Origin: Tetracentron sinense
Taxonomy: Eukaryota > Streptophyta > Magnoliopsida > Trochodendrales > Trochodendraceae
Assembly: GCA_015143295.1 (NCBI GenBank)
Contig: CM026567.1
Coordinates: forward strand, 14,464,416-14,528,415
Reading direction: 5' to 3'
Length of the DNA stretch: 64,000 nt
Shown: piece after piece, positions 12,720-24,768 of the stretch
Layout: every line of letters begins with the position of its first letter
Numbering within the stretch: position 1 is the first letter of the stretch
The notes under the pieces: generated by a model
The model's database searches: none
What the model saw: the letters and a program-made list of their open reading frames with translations, nothing else
Told to the model about the DNA's origin: nothing
Translations under genes and position numbers: made by a program

Positions 12720-13633
12720 GACGTCTATGTTACTTTAACAACTCCGATGGGCCAATAATACTCCGAACTCCATGAGAAATCTGTTTGACCGATGAAGCAA
12801 CGTGGGATAAAGGGCTAACAGATATAATCCTTGCTTCTCATGGCTCTGTACCAATCCTTCTTCTCATGTCTTGGAACACACAATAAGAGGGAAAGAAAGC
12901 GATACTACAATTCAACGATTTGGTAATATGACTTACAGTCAAAAAATTCAAAGTAAAATACACACGTGCAGTGCCCCCAAACATCAACTTGAGCTCTGTG
13001 TTATGTGGACATGAGACACTTTATGCGCTGTTGGGTTGATGTTTCAACTGCTCGAGACCTCTCCATTAATTTCGGGGAGTGAATCTAGGATTGTGAAACC
13101 CTGATTTTGGTGTTTTTGGTGGATTGAGAATTAGTGGTTGCCTTTTTAGGTCTGATTTGTGTAAATCAACCTTATTCATGGCAAATGAGTCAGAGGTTAG
13201 CCAGTCCTCTAGTATTCCTGAGCATGGGGGAGGGAGTATGGGAGTGAGTCCAAGTGATTCCCCAAACTCTAAACTACTATGGTGAAAAAATGTGACTAAT
13301 TTTCTGACATGGTCACAGTCTGCTATGTTGTTTGTTAAGGACAAGGGAAAGATATGTTATTTTCTGACAATGATCAAGTTTACTACAATTATCACCACAC
13401 CGTCAAATTGATAATTCTTTGATTTTTTTTTGAAGAAACCATAAAAAAAACACTTCTTCAAGTTCCGAAAAATTCCACAAAAATCACTACAATTCTCTTA
13501 AAAAGATGATATATCACCTAGTATAAGCATCCATTACAGCTAGTACCATACTACTATTGATGTCTGCAAGGTTCTTGTCTTGAACTCCTCGCCTGAAACT
13601 CCTCATTTGATTACCAAGGCTCTCATATCAATT

Positions 13634-13830
13634 TGGTTTGAATATGATAAATTTTAGGGTCTAGGGTTTTGGAGGAAGAGAAGAGAAAGAAGAATAATTG
13701 TATATAATAGATGCTACTAGATTCCTCTCCAAAAAAAATAGTTTATAATAGATGCTAATAGTATACCACTATTACACTCTATGGGACATAAAGGAAAGAC
13801 ATAAATATAAGTGAAATATCCTACACTTCA
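13634..13830 (-). repeat. Copia 5' LTR
   Basis: On the minus strand it begins TGAAGTGTAGGATATTTCAC and ends near ATTCAAACCA. It matches 9879-10126 with substitutions and indels, so the two LTRs have diverged and the insertion is not recent. The primer-site-like sequence starts just below 13634. Confidence 0.75.
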
Positions 13831-13879
13831 CTAGCTCGCATCTTGACTGTCACTGGTTCTTAAATAGTTTTCTTTTTGG

Positions 13880-14115
13880 AAACTGCATCCTATATGTGTT
13901 TTGGTCATTGGACCATGTCAATTTTATATTCTATTTTTTTTTGTTTGTGGTGACCTAATACCGTGATATTTTTCATTATAGGCGTGTGTCGATTTTAATT
14001 TTCTATTCTTTTTTGTTTGGGGTGACCAAATATCATGATATGTTGCATTGTGCGTGTGTTTCTTCTTTTGTTTGGGGTGTTATGTTGCATTTTTCGTGTG
14101 TGTGTTTTGGTTGGG
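13880..14115. repeat. Degenerate tandem repeats of about 90 bp
   Basis: GTGTTTTGGT, ATTTTATATTCTATTTTTTTT, TTGTTTGTGGTGACC and ATACCGTGATATTTTTCAT recur in the same order from about 13920, 13990 and, shortened, 14050-14115. Present in both arms of the inverted duplication. Confidence 0.6.
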
Positions 14116-14454
14116 GGTGCAATTTATACAAGTATCATCAACACAGATGAAATATCTGACTCTAGCTGAAGGAGGTGTAAATAGTGACTTGTACATATGC
14201 ACTATCTTCCTAATTAAAAGTGTTTTTTTCATCCTTTGATGTCTTCCTTAGTCTTGTTCTATTTCTTAATACAAGCTTGTTTATCAAAAGATAAGACCAT
14301 GCTGCAACTAATATTAATGAATCCGAATTAGAGTGACCGCTTGGATCGGTAGGCTCGGGAGCCAGGAACCAAACCCTAGACTGTGGTTTAGTCTGACTCG
14401 GTGCAACACAAGATATAACTATCTGAGATATATAAGCCCTTTAGCAGGGGTGGT

Positions 14455-14600
14455 TATCAAACAAAGGTGCTCGCAAACAGCTTGAGCTCGTTCATAAACA
14501 AGCCAAGCTCAAGCTTGATTTTCAAGCTCATTTACTTAATAAACAAGCTTGAACATTCCACTACTCGGCTCGGATCGGCTCGATAAGACCCCTACCCTTT
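14455..14600. mobile_element. GCTCG-type palindromic MITE-like repeat
   Basis: The block has interleaved inverted motifs: GCTTGAGCTCGTTCATAAAC, AAGCTCAAGCTTGATTTTCA, AATAAACAAGCTTGAACATT and CTCGGCTCGGATCGGCTCG. This composition is common in plant nonautonomous DNA elements. The ends are not sharply defined. A related block lies at 32655-33290. Confidence 0.55.
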
Positions 14601-15216
14601 AGTGGGCTGTTCACATTATTGAGGACATAAGTAAAATGTCCAGTCGTAAACAACTAGCCACCTAACCAAATAGTGGATATTTATTGCAATCAAACCAAAC
14701 TGAAACCAACCTGAAGATTAGTTGATGACACTCTTACTAAAGTTCTTGGAAGAAATACATAATGCCATTATTGTAGAAGCTCACATTATTGATATCTATG
14801 CACCAATTGGATGGGCAATTTGTACCATCACTTGAGTTGCTTGTCTTTCTTCCCTGTGTACTTGTTCACTCAAGGATACCACACATCATCATCGTCAGAG
14901 CCATATCCTGGCTATTTATGGTCAGCTATATGGATCTTGTTCAGCAATTTCATTGTACCTAGGGCTTAGAGGTACTACTGTATAAACAATTCTTCTTGTT
15001 CTGGAATGTAGAATAAGAATTCCATTCAATGTACCTGCTGTTACTTCTCTCACAAGTCACAATAGCAATTCAGTTATGCGTTGGATGAACTTGAGTATTT
15101 CTATTGTCTCAGAATTTTGTAGTTACAAATTCCTTTTCTTAGGGTTTTACACTCTACTTTGGATTTTAGAAATTGCAATTTGGCATTATTTGGTAAGTCA
15201 TTGCTCATCAATACAG

Positions 15217-15324
15217 TTATTATCCCGGCCATCTGCTTGCTTTCTGAAACCAATTGCCAACATGTTCCCAAGTTCCAATGGTGAAGCCAGTCGTCTGAGT
15301 TTCAAGAGAAAAGACCTAATATGG
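15217..15324 (+). CDS. SAC9: SAC9 exon 1 of the fragment
   Basis: After acceptor ATACAG the exon reads LLSRPSACFLKPIANM…FKRKDLIW and stops at donor TGG|GTACTC. This is 36 codons, phase 0 at both ends, matching the SAC9 stretch just after the WW/SAC region. No earlier SAC9 exon is visible upstream to 9681. The copy in the inverted arm (47947-48055) has one extra A. Confidence 0.88.
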
Positions 15325-15468
15325 GTACTCCAATTCTCCTTTATATCTCAAAAGACAAAAATACCAGCAAAAAAACTGCCCCTTTGTGGTTGCAGTTCTT
15401 AACTTCATTCGTGCTGATATTTTTTGCTTATTGTTTTCTACTTATTCAGACTTGTGTTCTTTTCACAG

Positions 15469-15639
15469 GTTTGTCCACAGGCTGCAGATGTGGTCGAACT
15501 TTTTATTTATCTCGGCGAGCCTTGCCATGTTTGTCAGCTTCTTCTCACAATTTCACATGGTGCAGATGATTCAACTTTTCCAGGAACAGTTGATGTACGG
15601 ACAGGGCACAATTTAGATGGGCTTAAACTTGTCCTGGAG
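15469..15639 (+). CDS. SAC9: SAC9 exon 2 of the fragment
   Basis: The acceptor is TTTCACAG at 15461-15468 and the donor GAG|GTCTGT at 15640. It encodes 57 residues beginning VCPQAADVVELFIYLGEP and ending GLKLVLE, highly conserved in SAC9. The frame is intact. The 144-bp intron before it is the only short intron in the fragment. Confidence 0.93.
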
Positions 15640-16149
15640 GTCTGTTTTCATCTTTTCTATATATCATGCTTTGTGAATTTATGTTTATATTTCTGTTATT
15701 GCGCTCATGATTTTATTTTCTTGTTATGGCGAAATGATGGTACTTATCTACCCGACACAGAACAGGAAGAGCTGAGTTTTTTTAGTTCTGATCCATTCTT
15801 GTGCCTGGAACCAGAAATTGACCAACTTTTCTGAAAAAAAAAAAGCTTTTCTGTGTGGTGTTCTACTTAATTTTTTTTTGCTATGTGGTGCTTTACTCTG
15901 TTTTTATTTATTTTTGTGTTGGCAGTTTACCCTTTTGCAGGAAAGTAATTCCATGATGAGTTTATTTGGATCAACCTAGTTATCTTATATGGCAATTTAC
16001 CATCAGAATGTAAATAAAATCTTATACATAGGAATTCTGGCTAGTTGATCACTACAACTTGGAATGCTAATTTATCTCAATTACATTGTTCTATGGGATA
16101 AAACAAACTCAAGAACTGAATTACAAATTCTAAAAATGCTAATTGTTCT

Positions 16150-16820
16150 CAACTTAAAAGGTAGAACAATGGAAATTAGTTTTGTTGGAAGCTTTTGCAA
16201 GATTATGGCAAGGTTCTTTTGAAAGGATTATGGAGGTGATTCCCCTAGTGGTTGGACCTAACCAAGGCATATTCATGAAAGGAAGACAGTATTGACTTCG
16301 ATTTTGATTGCTAGCTAATGCAGACTCGAGAATTAAAAGCTTAATATCAGGTAGATGTGTAATTGGATACAAAAAAGGATCATGGCCATGTAGTTTGGAC
16401 TTTAGACTCTTGTCGAATATCTTTGAGGGGAGTGGAATTCAGAGAAAATTTGTGGAGATGGATGCCGTCGTCTTGTATTAGTTTGGTTTCTTCTTCTAGT
16501 CTTATTAATGTTCTTTGCGAGGTTCTTTATGTACTCACTAGGGTTTAGACAAGGAGGTATCCTTTCTCCTTTCCCCTTACCATTGGTTATGGAGGCTAGA
16601 AGCAAATTTCTTAAGAGGGTGGAAGCATTGGGACTGATTATGAGTTTTAGAGTGGGGATAGTGGACCATGGTCTCTCATTCTGAAGACTTTAACATGCTG
16701 GTGGTGTAATTGTTTTTTAGATGCATCAGTGGAGGAAGTGGATACATTTTTTGTGGCATTTTTAGGTGCTTTGAGTTGGTTTTTTAAGCTTCATATAAGT
16801 GTTATTGGGCCCTTTTGAAG
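16150..16820 (+). pseudogene. LINE reverse-transcriptase fragment
   Basis: Plus-strand peptides such as KKDHGHVVWTLDSCRIS, FRENLWRWMPSSCIS and SSSLINVLCEVL follow the L1-type plant LINE pattern (YDHVDW…FLDY…WR.W…CIS…FSVLINGSP). Next come a GLRQG-like segment (GFRQGGILSPF equivalent near 16543-16580) and a KFLKRVEALGL match. The order is right but frames are broken. The same fragment is inverted at 46450-47120. Confidence 0.7.
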
Positions 16821-17904
16821 CATGCTAGAATAACCCGGTTATTGGGCCCAGGCCCGTCCCAGTCCATTGACAACTCTAAACTCAATTGTTATGTCGTTTC
16901 AAAGATGAAGAAGACAACCACTGCCTGATATCGGATGATTGCATGAAGACTCCATTGAAGGAAATAGATTGTGGACGAGGTGTAAATGGTGCGGGTACCA
17001 GTTTTATTATGGTTGAATAACCTTGTTGGAGCAATCTTTAGCTGGTTGGTATCTTAAATCCTAATGTGTGTACATACGCGTGGTGACCTTAAGAAATTGT
17101 CAACACATTAAGGGAACATCTTCAATGTGTGCACACAGATAAACAAAAGGAGTCAAGAAAGCAACTTTGCGGTCCAGTCTGATGGCTAACTCTTGGAAGA
17201 GTGCAAAGTTGAGAGTTGGGGTGATAATGATAAATCTCCTAAAACATATTGTTTTTATTGATGAAATATGGTTGTAGTTGTTTAGACATGTGTTATTTGC
17301 TATGTTTGTCTATATATGCAGTGCAACTTCTTTTTCTTCATATCCAATGTATTAATTATATTTATAGGGATGATTATATAGCTAAGTTGTACTTTATCTA
17401 TCAAACGTATCTCTCATCTTGGGATTAAAACAAGTTATGCTAAACATTTCCATGTGTTTCCTTCTTTTCTTAATTTTTTTGGCATTTCTCTGTGTTTCCG
17501 TGCATATCCCTGATCATCATCAATGCCTTATCCCAAATCTTTTGGGTTGGCAACACGTCTTTTTATATTCTCGAGTGTTTCTTAAAGACTTAAAGTAGAC
17601 TTATTGATACACACCTCCGATGCCAATACTTTAAATGTATGGGTTGGGAGTTTTGGAAGATATTATGCAAACTTTAATGAGTTTAGCAAAGACATTAGTT
17701 TAAAGTTGGAAGCGATGAGAGGATTTGTTTAGGAGGTCGAAAGGTACGTATTGTCAAATTGCATGAACTTTGTTTGAGGCACGTGCTTAGTAATATGTTA
17801 TTTTTAATCATCAATGTTTTAGAAGGGTGGAAAGAAATTGTGGAGCTCAACCTTATGTGGGAATCCCCCCTCTTTTCTAATTTTGGAAGTGTTCCTTATG
17901 GACA

Positions 17905-18235
17905 TTTTTTTATATATCAGTAAATAGGAATTATATTAAGTAGAATTGAAAGAAGTGAGCAAATAGAAACACAAAGACCTAAGACAATTGAAACCCCCCA
18001 AATGATACAAAGACCCTAGCCAAAGAGAAAGGTGGACACTCCCAACTCTTTAGGGTCCTTCCTAATAAAGCACCAAGAAAGGAGACGTTTTGTAATGTAC
18101 AACCAAATTTTGTCTATTGGAAGGGACTGCTTGTCGAAGACCTTTCTATTCCTCTCCTCCCAGATGCACCAATAGGTAGCCTTAGGAAGCATCTTCCACA
18201 CAACAGTTTTAGAAGTGTCCATGTCACTCGTAAGT
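17905..18235 (-). pseudogene. LINE C-terminal and 3' end fragment
   Basis: The minus strand (18016-18222) encodes VVWKMLPKATYWCIWEERNR and then WLYITKRLLSWCFI, the zf-RVT-type tail of plant L1-like elements. It is followed by a 3' UTR ending in CTGATATATAAAAAAA at about 17908. The element is 5'-truncated. It has an inverted counterpart at 45070-45400 next to the N gap. Confidence 0.8.
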
Positions 18236-18241
18236 CAGCTG

Positions 18242-19300
18242 GACATTGTTGAAGGTTTTTTTTTTTTTGAGGTCACTGAGCAGGCAGGGACATTCTTTCT
18301 AGTGGTAGATTTGGTATTGGAATTATGCCTACTTGTAGAAGATTGGATTGGGGAATTTTGATATAAATGCCTTGCTCTGGGCATTGCCATCATAGGTAGT
18401 CTTATGTAATTACTGAAATTACAAGGTGTTTTTCGGTTTAGTAGGTGTGATGAATTCCAAAGAGACACAGACTAGAGCTCTTTTTTAAGGCCTTCAATTT
18501 TACAGTGAACATTTGAACAACTCATTGGTGGTGAAGAGGATTATTCAGGGGCTATAACTTAGGGCCGAGTAGAAATACTGAGGTCCTCGGAGATTAGCAA
18601 ACGTGATTACACACTTTAGAGTTGGTTAGAAGACGGACTCTAATCTTCTGTCTCATACGCTTAGAGAGACAAATGAAGTGACATATTATTTATTTATTTG
18701 GGTCTTATTTTGAATTAGCACATAAGAATGCTTGGAGAACGACTCTTTATAGTTTATAATATCTCATTTCTGGTTGCTGTACTTACTTTGATAGTAGTGC
18801 ACCTGACCCATCAATTATAGGTTGTCCTGTCCATATGATGTATAACACCCTCCCTATAATGTAGTGTACGTACACCCGAGAATTAATAAGGCTTGCTGTC
18901 CCAAAGACGAATCAATATAGAAGTAGAAAGGAATGGCAATAGAAAGAGGTTTTCCTTCCTCCGTCGATTTTCTCGTCCATTCTGCCCTGTGCCGCTTATA
19001 GATTCAGTTACAAGTATCACAAGCTCGGGCAAACAACAATGGCAATCCAATAGTACATAGCAAACTCTCTTCCCAACCCTTTAATTTACTTCTATACTTG
19101 ATGGAATCTTTGCTATCCAAAAAAAAAGTTGTTAATTGACTAACTAATTTACTTTTCTTTGCTATAGCAAGACAGGTTTTGGATGCACTTGCTACCGTTT
19201 CTACTTATGGGCTTAATTTACTTAATGGAACATCTCATATTTAGATCAGTGCTTGTAGTTTTTTTTTTAATCCTTATTGGACTTTGTTGATACCTATTTG
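18242..19300. other. SAC9 intron sequence, no gene recognised
   Basis: This is unique sequence between the inverted-arm end and SAC9 exon 3. Open frames here are short. One stretch near 18280-18440 on the plus strand gives hydrophobic peptides (LVLELCLLVEDW, LGIAIIGSL), but I cannot assign it. Confidence 0.5.
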
Positions 19301-19314
19301 CTTGGCATGTGCAG

Positions 19315-20949
19315 GGAGCTTCTATACCACAATGTTTAAATGGGACAAACCTTTCAATACACTTTGTGCGATAGCCGGCCTGGGTCGATCTTCTCCCTAC
19401 ATCAGTATTTTTCGTACTAATGAGAAGCTGAGATCTTTAGAGTCGCCACCAATCAAAAATCTGGGTGTGATTGGTCACCCACAATGAAAACCTTTGATTC
19501 GAGAACCGAGATTGGGTCTGGGGATTCTCTTATGAGTTGGGGAAGGTGTTAGGCACCCCACCTCATCCGTCGAACGACGGTTACTTTTTAATTTTCTCCA
19601 TTCAATTAATTTAAACAATTATATTCTTTTTTTATTTATCTTTTTTTATTATTTCGAGATTGGAAACTCACCCATTTTCGACCGAGTTAGGGTGATTTTC
19701 TCTCTACTTGCTTTTTTTTTTCGAGATTGGAAACTCACCCCTCCTCGACTGAGTTAGGGTGATTTTCTCTTTACTTGCGAGGCAAAATCTCTTTTCCCAA
19801 AATCGGCGAATGGTCACGTTCTCTCCTCGACCGAGTTGAGAGGGGCCCCGCCTACGTTTGGTGGAAAAGAAAAGAAAACTAATAATAATAAAAAAAGAAT
19901 TGAAATGAAAGAATTCGAAGATCTAGTCTTCCGACTCTTTCCTTCACCCGGATTTCCTCTTCCTCACGACCGTTTGGAGGGAAATCACCGAGCTACTAAG
20001 AGAAAGTGAAGGAAGAATAATCTTAGATGGGTAGAAGTAGAAGATAAGGGATGTAGCATACCTTTTCCCTTAATTCTTTGCTCCAAGTATTGAGAAGAAA
20101 ACCTAAAACAAGATCCGGACTCTCCACTTGTTACCCACCAAGGTTGATGAAGAACCTTCAAAGGCTTGGGGAATACTTTGACCCCCCATAAAGTAAGAAA
20201 CAAGGTCTCCTAGGGCTTGATGGCTGGATCTCTCTAGGTTTTTTGAAGACTCGCACTCTCAGAATTTCGAGGTTTCCCAAAGTTATGGGTTTGCAAAGTT
20301 TGGCCTCTTCAAAGTATTTCTAACTTTTTTCAAGATGAGAAATGGGTGGGGGTGAGACTCCTTTTATAATGGAAAAAGAAAGGATTTTCTTACTCTTTTC
20401 CAATGTGGGACTAAACTTTTGAAACCCAAAATGGGGTGGCTCCCTAGGGTGAATTCGGGCTAAAATGGAGTTGAACCAAAAAATGAGGGGGCGCTGTTTG
20501 AAGCAGAGCCCAGACTGTTTTAGGCTTAAAATGGTTTGGGCGCTACTTGAAGTAGCGCCCCAAAATATGCATGAGAAAAGGTCATTTTCCCTCCTTTTTA
20601 CCTTGGGTTACTTTGGGTTTGAATGGTACTTTGACTTAGGCCTCGATTGGAGTGTGTTTGGGGCTATTTTGGAGTCCAGATCTCATCATTTGACCTCACC
20701 TTTCGACACTTGGAGTTAAATCATTAGGGCGTGCAAAATTGGGCGTCTACATCCTTAGCAGGCCCAGTTAGTCTAGAAGATATGGCTGTCACTGGAGCAG
20801 GTGCACGCTGTCATGCTCAAGATACATCTAGCCTTCCGTTATTGTATGATTTTGATGAATTGGAGGGAGAGTTTGACTTTCTTACTCGTGTGGTTGCACT
20901 TACATTCTATCCTGTTGTTTCTGGAAGGACCCCTATAACTCTTGGTGAG
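19315..20949 (+). pseudogene. SAC9: SAC9 exon 3, split by an LTR insertion
   Basis: The first part (19315-19364, after acceptor GTGCAG) encodes GASIPQCLNGTNLSIH. The second part (20757-20949) continues AGPVSLEDMAVTGAGAR to TPITLGE, ending at donor GAG|GTACAA. The 1387 bp between is a TG…CA element. Without it and one copy of the imperfect 5-bp duplication (CACTT / TCCTT) the two halves are in frame, so an originally continuous exon was hit. I see no GT-AG pair that would splice the insert out in frame. Confidence 0.88.
19365..20751. mobile_element. Solo-LTR-like insertion inside SAC9 exon 3
   Basis: The insert starts TGTGCGATAGCC and ends GGGCGTCTACA, the TG…CA form of an LTR. No internal coding region is present, so it looks like a solo LTR of 1387 bp. 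The terminus GGCGTCTACA resembles large Ty3/gypsy (Tat/Ogre-type) LTRs, which is a tentative assignment. It contains two 77-bp tandem repeats at 19655-19785 built on CGAGATTGGAAACTCACCC and GAGTTAGGGTGATTTTCTCT, and two blocks with GGGCGCT/AGCGCCC motifs near 20490-20565. The flanking duplication is imperfect (CACTT/TCCTT). Confidence 0.78.
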
Positions 20950-21831
20950 GTACAACGCTGATTTTAGAAATATGTTCATTATTCGTCATATATTCTTCAC
21001 TCACGACTAACTATATAGAGTGCATCTGATTTGTCATATTTGTGGCAATTTCATGGTCTGAAATATTCTGTATTTCAGATAAAAAATGTGAGAATAAACG
21101 TAATTATTGTAAACTACAGAAATAAATCTCTTATTGACAATGGCCTGATTTCACTGGAGTAGGAGGCCCAGGAGGTAAGTGCAATAAGATAAGTTTCCCA
21201 AACATGACTGTTCAGTCTGTTAAAGTCATTTGTGAAGTATGAATAGTACTTGTGCAGTGCTAAATATTTGCAAAATATTAATATAAGATGTTTTGATTTA
21301 ATTAGGAAAGTATATCAAAGCTCCTTCTCAAAACCTTGTTTTTGTTACCAAGGTAAAGGTATGTGTATCAAATTTGTCATGGATATTGTTTCTTTAGCAC
21401 CCTCACACCCAAGAAAGGCAGTGTGTTAGTATGATTATATTTATTCAGTTTTTAATAATTTGTCAATTTAAATACAATGGCTTATGGAGAAGGTAAAATA
21501 ACAAAAATAACAAAAAGAAAAAAAGAAAAAAGGAAAAAAGGAAAAAAAGAGAGAAATTTGAAGCTTTTTAGACATTTAGTGTGAATTTCTTCAACGAAAT
21601 TGGTTAGCAATTGGAAAGTCATTGGTTGAGGCTTTAAAAGTGTGAGGAGGATGCCTTAAAGGACGTAGACGGTGATAGTTACTTTTTTTAACTGGAGATA
21701 TGCGTTGATACAGTAGAATGAGGGACAACATTCATGTTTAGGACTTAGGAACTGAAATCATGATAGTATGATTTGCAAATTCTCGTCAATTTGAGAAGAG
21801 AACGTTTTAAATCAGTCCAATGGTCTATAGT

Positions 21832-22144
21832 AGTATTTTAAAAAGCGTGTGAGGCTTACGCCTCGAGGCTCGCCTCGAGGCGAGGCTTAAGGAAAACACC
21901 TTGAGACTCAATCATGAGGCTTAAACCCCATGAGGCATACGTATCATGCCTTGAAACTTGCTTTATGTCTATGACGTACATCTCATACATTAACTAAAAT
22001 TAGGTTTCTAGCCACATCTGATACTTGAATGTCGTTTTTTTTTAATTTTTTTATTTGTTTCAACTAATTTATATAGTATTTCCTATGTATAGCGTGCAGT
22101 CACACGAATACACACAAATACATACATATATATATAAAACTGTA

Positions 22145-22177
<33 letters not shown>

Positions 22178-22337
22178 ATATATATATGTATTATAATCTT
22201 TCATTAACTTTTTGAATCTTTTTACACTTTTTCTTATATTTTATTTATTTGTTAAAATAAGAGAGGATGAAGCTTTCTTGTGAGGCTTACGCCTCACGCA
22301 TCTTGAGGTCTTAACGCTTCGCCTCATGCTAAAACAT
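21832..22337. mobile_element. MITE-like element with GAGGC-rich ends and long TSD
   Basis: An 11-bp direct repeat TGGTCTATAGT flanks it (21821-21831 and 22338-22348). The ends are inverted: TTTTAAAAAGCGTGTGAGGC… at the left and GCCTCATGCTAAAACA at the right. Each is followed internally by GAGGCTTACGCCTC-type palindromes. The centre holds a CT microsatellite (22143-22179) and AT runs. A target duplication of 9-11 bp would fit a Mutator-like element; hAT is also possible. It lies in the SAC9 intron between exons 3 and 4. Confidence 0.78.
22143..22195. repeat. CT and TA microsatellite
   Basis: A run of CT dinucleotides interrupted by TAT, followed by ATATATATAT. It lies inside the MITE at 21832-22337. 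Confidence 0.9.
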
Positions 22338-23019
22338 TGGTCTATAGTCATTTAACACTCTCACTAAGATTAATTACACCCATGGTAGTATGATTCATAA
22401 ATTCTTCGAAATTTGAGCGAGTGTTTGCATGTTTCTACACACATCCAAAATTATAGAAAGGACTAACTCAAGGACATGAGATGCAACTAGCCAAATTCAT
22501 TATTATACATTTGAATTTGATCCAGTTTTACGCAATGAGAATTTATCTCTTCAGTTTCTGCTCTTCAAATTGTGTTGTATGTGTTAAAGTGTAGAAAAAT
22601 ATAATTTGTATTTATTTTAGTATTTTGTTCCTTGATTATTTAAGTTCTCTAGGATGGTGGAGAAGTTATTAGTTGCCTGTGGAAATTTTAATCTCAATTA
22701 AGAACATAGGCAAAGGTAGTGCTAGTATGGAAGTATTTAAGGTATTGTGCTCTATTTTGAGTATGATCTGTGATCCAACGTCATGTTCCTGATTCCCATG
22801 AGTGATATTACTGGATAATGCGGGTGCATAGTGTATGTAAGGCTGACTCTCTTATATATATATATATATATATATATATTATGGTTTCGTCTTTTGATCA
22901 GGAATTTTCATGGGTTGAAAATTATTGTCCGATGCCTCTTTCCTTGTGCTGCCTTTTTCTCTTCCCCTATATCTGTAATTGCTGCTGGGTAATTAATTTT
23001 ATAGTGAATCTTGTCTCAG

Positions 23020-23460
23020 ATTGAAGTATTAGGAGTTTCTCTTCCTTGGAGTGACATATTTACTAAGAGAGGCCCTGGTGCAAGGTTCTGTGATCATGTT
23101 AACAAATCTCAGAAAGAAGCTAACCCTTTTCTTTCTGGTTTAGATACCAATCCGTTTGTTGGTGCATCCTTATCCAATGAAAATATGCTTCTATCAGGGC
23201 AGCCAAATGCTCCAGCCAGTCTCTGGGTAGACCTCTTGACTGGAGATAACATGTTGTCAGATTCCATTGCTCAACCGGTGAGAGAAAATGTGGGGTCTTG
23301 GGGAGGGGACTTGCTTGATTTCCTTGATGATGCTGTAGTTGAATACCGGGCTCCAGAAGAAGATTCCAAATTTTCTTCCTCATCACAAGATGGAAGACCT
23401 ACAGGCAATGGTGTCCAGCACTACATAAATTTCGTCAAAGCCCTGACTGGTCCATATATG
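23020..23460 (+). CDS. SAC9: SAC9 exon 4 of the fragment
   Basis: The acceptor is TTGTCTCAG. The exon encodes 147 residues from IEVLGVSLPWSDIFTKRG through NPFLSGLDTNPF, SLWVDLLTGD and LLDFLDDAVVEYR to VKALTGPYM, with no stop. In SAC9 this is the stretch joining the middle region to the coiled-coil-like ERKL segment of exon 5. The expected donor is directly after ATG (GTATGT), but the sequence reads CTATGT, so the G at 23461 is a C. The exon is otherwise clean. Confidence 0.92.
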
Positions 23461-24768
23461 CTATGTTAATATTTGCTAAATTTTGCCTTGATTCATTATT
23501 TTTTTGCCTGCTTCATCCTGATGATGTCAACTCATAGTACTTCTATGAAATTATTTTTCACAATTTTTCAAAGTGTTCAATGTGTTGTTCAGTTGTGATG
23601 ATCTAATATTTTCGCTCCCTCACCTCTCTTTTCTTATTTGGGTTTATTACCAAATTGTTTATTGTCATACTGCTTCAGTCTCCTCCTGATGTATTATGCA
23701 GTTCTTTCTTGTTTCACATTCAATTTTATTGCTGATAGGCAATAGTTGACAGTTTAGTTGCAATCAAAAGTTATTAGTTAGAGTTATAGCCTGCTAGATT
23801 TGAGTCTTTCCTTTCATGTTTGACTAGCTCTGCTAATTGTTATGCTGCTCAGATGAGAAATATCACTATGTTTGACAAATATATATGAAGCTCTAAGACA
23901 AGTCCTTGAGTAAGGTTCATCTTGAATTGGATTTTGACCAAACAACTTCAAACATTAATTGACATGGCAAAATGAAATTAGGTGATATTAATCTTGTATT
24001 TGACGATTTGTTTAAGTTATCTAAGAATTGATGCTCTTGTCCAATAAAATTGACCACTTTATAAGGGAGAGGATTTCCTCTAGCATATACTTACATCTGC
24101 TTTATTATAAAGAGCATACCTTTGCCCGTTCATAGAATTATTTTGTCAGGAATTTGTTAGTTGAAGTCTTAAATAAATAAATAATACAGTGTTCAACTAT
24201 TACTCTCTTAGTTTTTTAAATGATCAAGCATTGCAAATTTTGCACAAGTAGATGGAAGAAGGAGAATGAAACATTAACTTGGAAAAAAAATTAAAATAAA
24301 GCTTAACATTGTGGCAATCACGATATTGGGCTGCTAATGAGTAACAGGTAGTGACTTGGTGTTGCTCTTTCTCAAATTTTGTAGATATGCATACTGCCCT
24401 CTGCTTAAAGCATAGTTGCAGGGAAGCTATGTATAGGGTGGGAAGCTTGTTTCTCAGACCCGCTTCCTAGGAAGCTTGCTTCTTTGGACAGACTCATTTC
24501 CTAGGAAGCTTCCTTCCATCACATCTCATTTAGTAGTCAAAATGAGCTATATGTATGAAGTGATGGGGTAGATCACAGTCTATAGCTTAGGTTGTAGACT
24601 CCAAGCAAGTATCGTCGGTTTGGATTTTGGAACTTAAGGCATCTACTTTTCCACAAAAATCTCATGTAAGATAAAATTTAAAGTATAATTGCCCAATAAC
24701 ATAATGTCTCGCTTCCCCTTTTCTAAGATTTTTTTGAGCTTTGCTACCCACATAATGTCTCGCTTTCT

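Larger units (their letters stand above)
9879..13830 (-). mobile_element. Degenerate Ty1/copia retrotransposon
   Basis: The element is read on the minus strand. Similar terminal segments lie at 13634-13830 (5' LTR) and 9879-10126 (3' LTR), sharing GAAGTGTAG near the start, CTAGGGTTTT, GGAGGAAGAGAAGAGAAAGA (plus-strand reading) and a TTCAAAYCA end. Just inside the 5' LTR, TTGATATGAGAGCCTT resembles the initiator-Met tRNA primer site. Internal order is integrase, SH3-like segment, reverse transcriptase and RNase H, the copia order. Many stops and frameshifts make it inactive. Most of it is present again, inverted, at 49450-52327. Confidence 0.88.
10950..18241. repeat. Left arm of 7.3-kb inverted duplication
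   Basis: The reverse complement of this segment is found at 45052-52327. Similarity starts at about 10950 (GCTTGACTTTGCTTGTAGCC) inside copia RT and continues past 18230, where the other arm runs into the N gap. It includes most of the copia element, SAC9 exons 1 and 2 and LINE fragments. Several predicted peptides of 69-95 residues are identical between the arms in the 47.4-52.1-kb part. The spacer between arms is about 27 kb. Confidence 0.93.

Noticed and set aside
13066..13344. 92-codon frame (repeated at 49937-50215) considered as copia gag
   Set aside because: Position fits gag, but I see no zinc knuckle or gag motif. It is kept only as part of the element.
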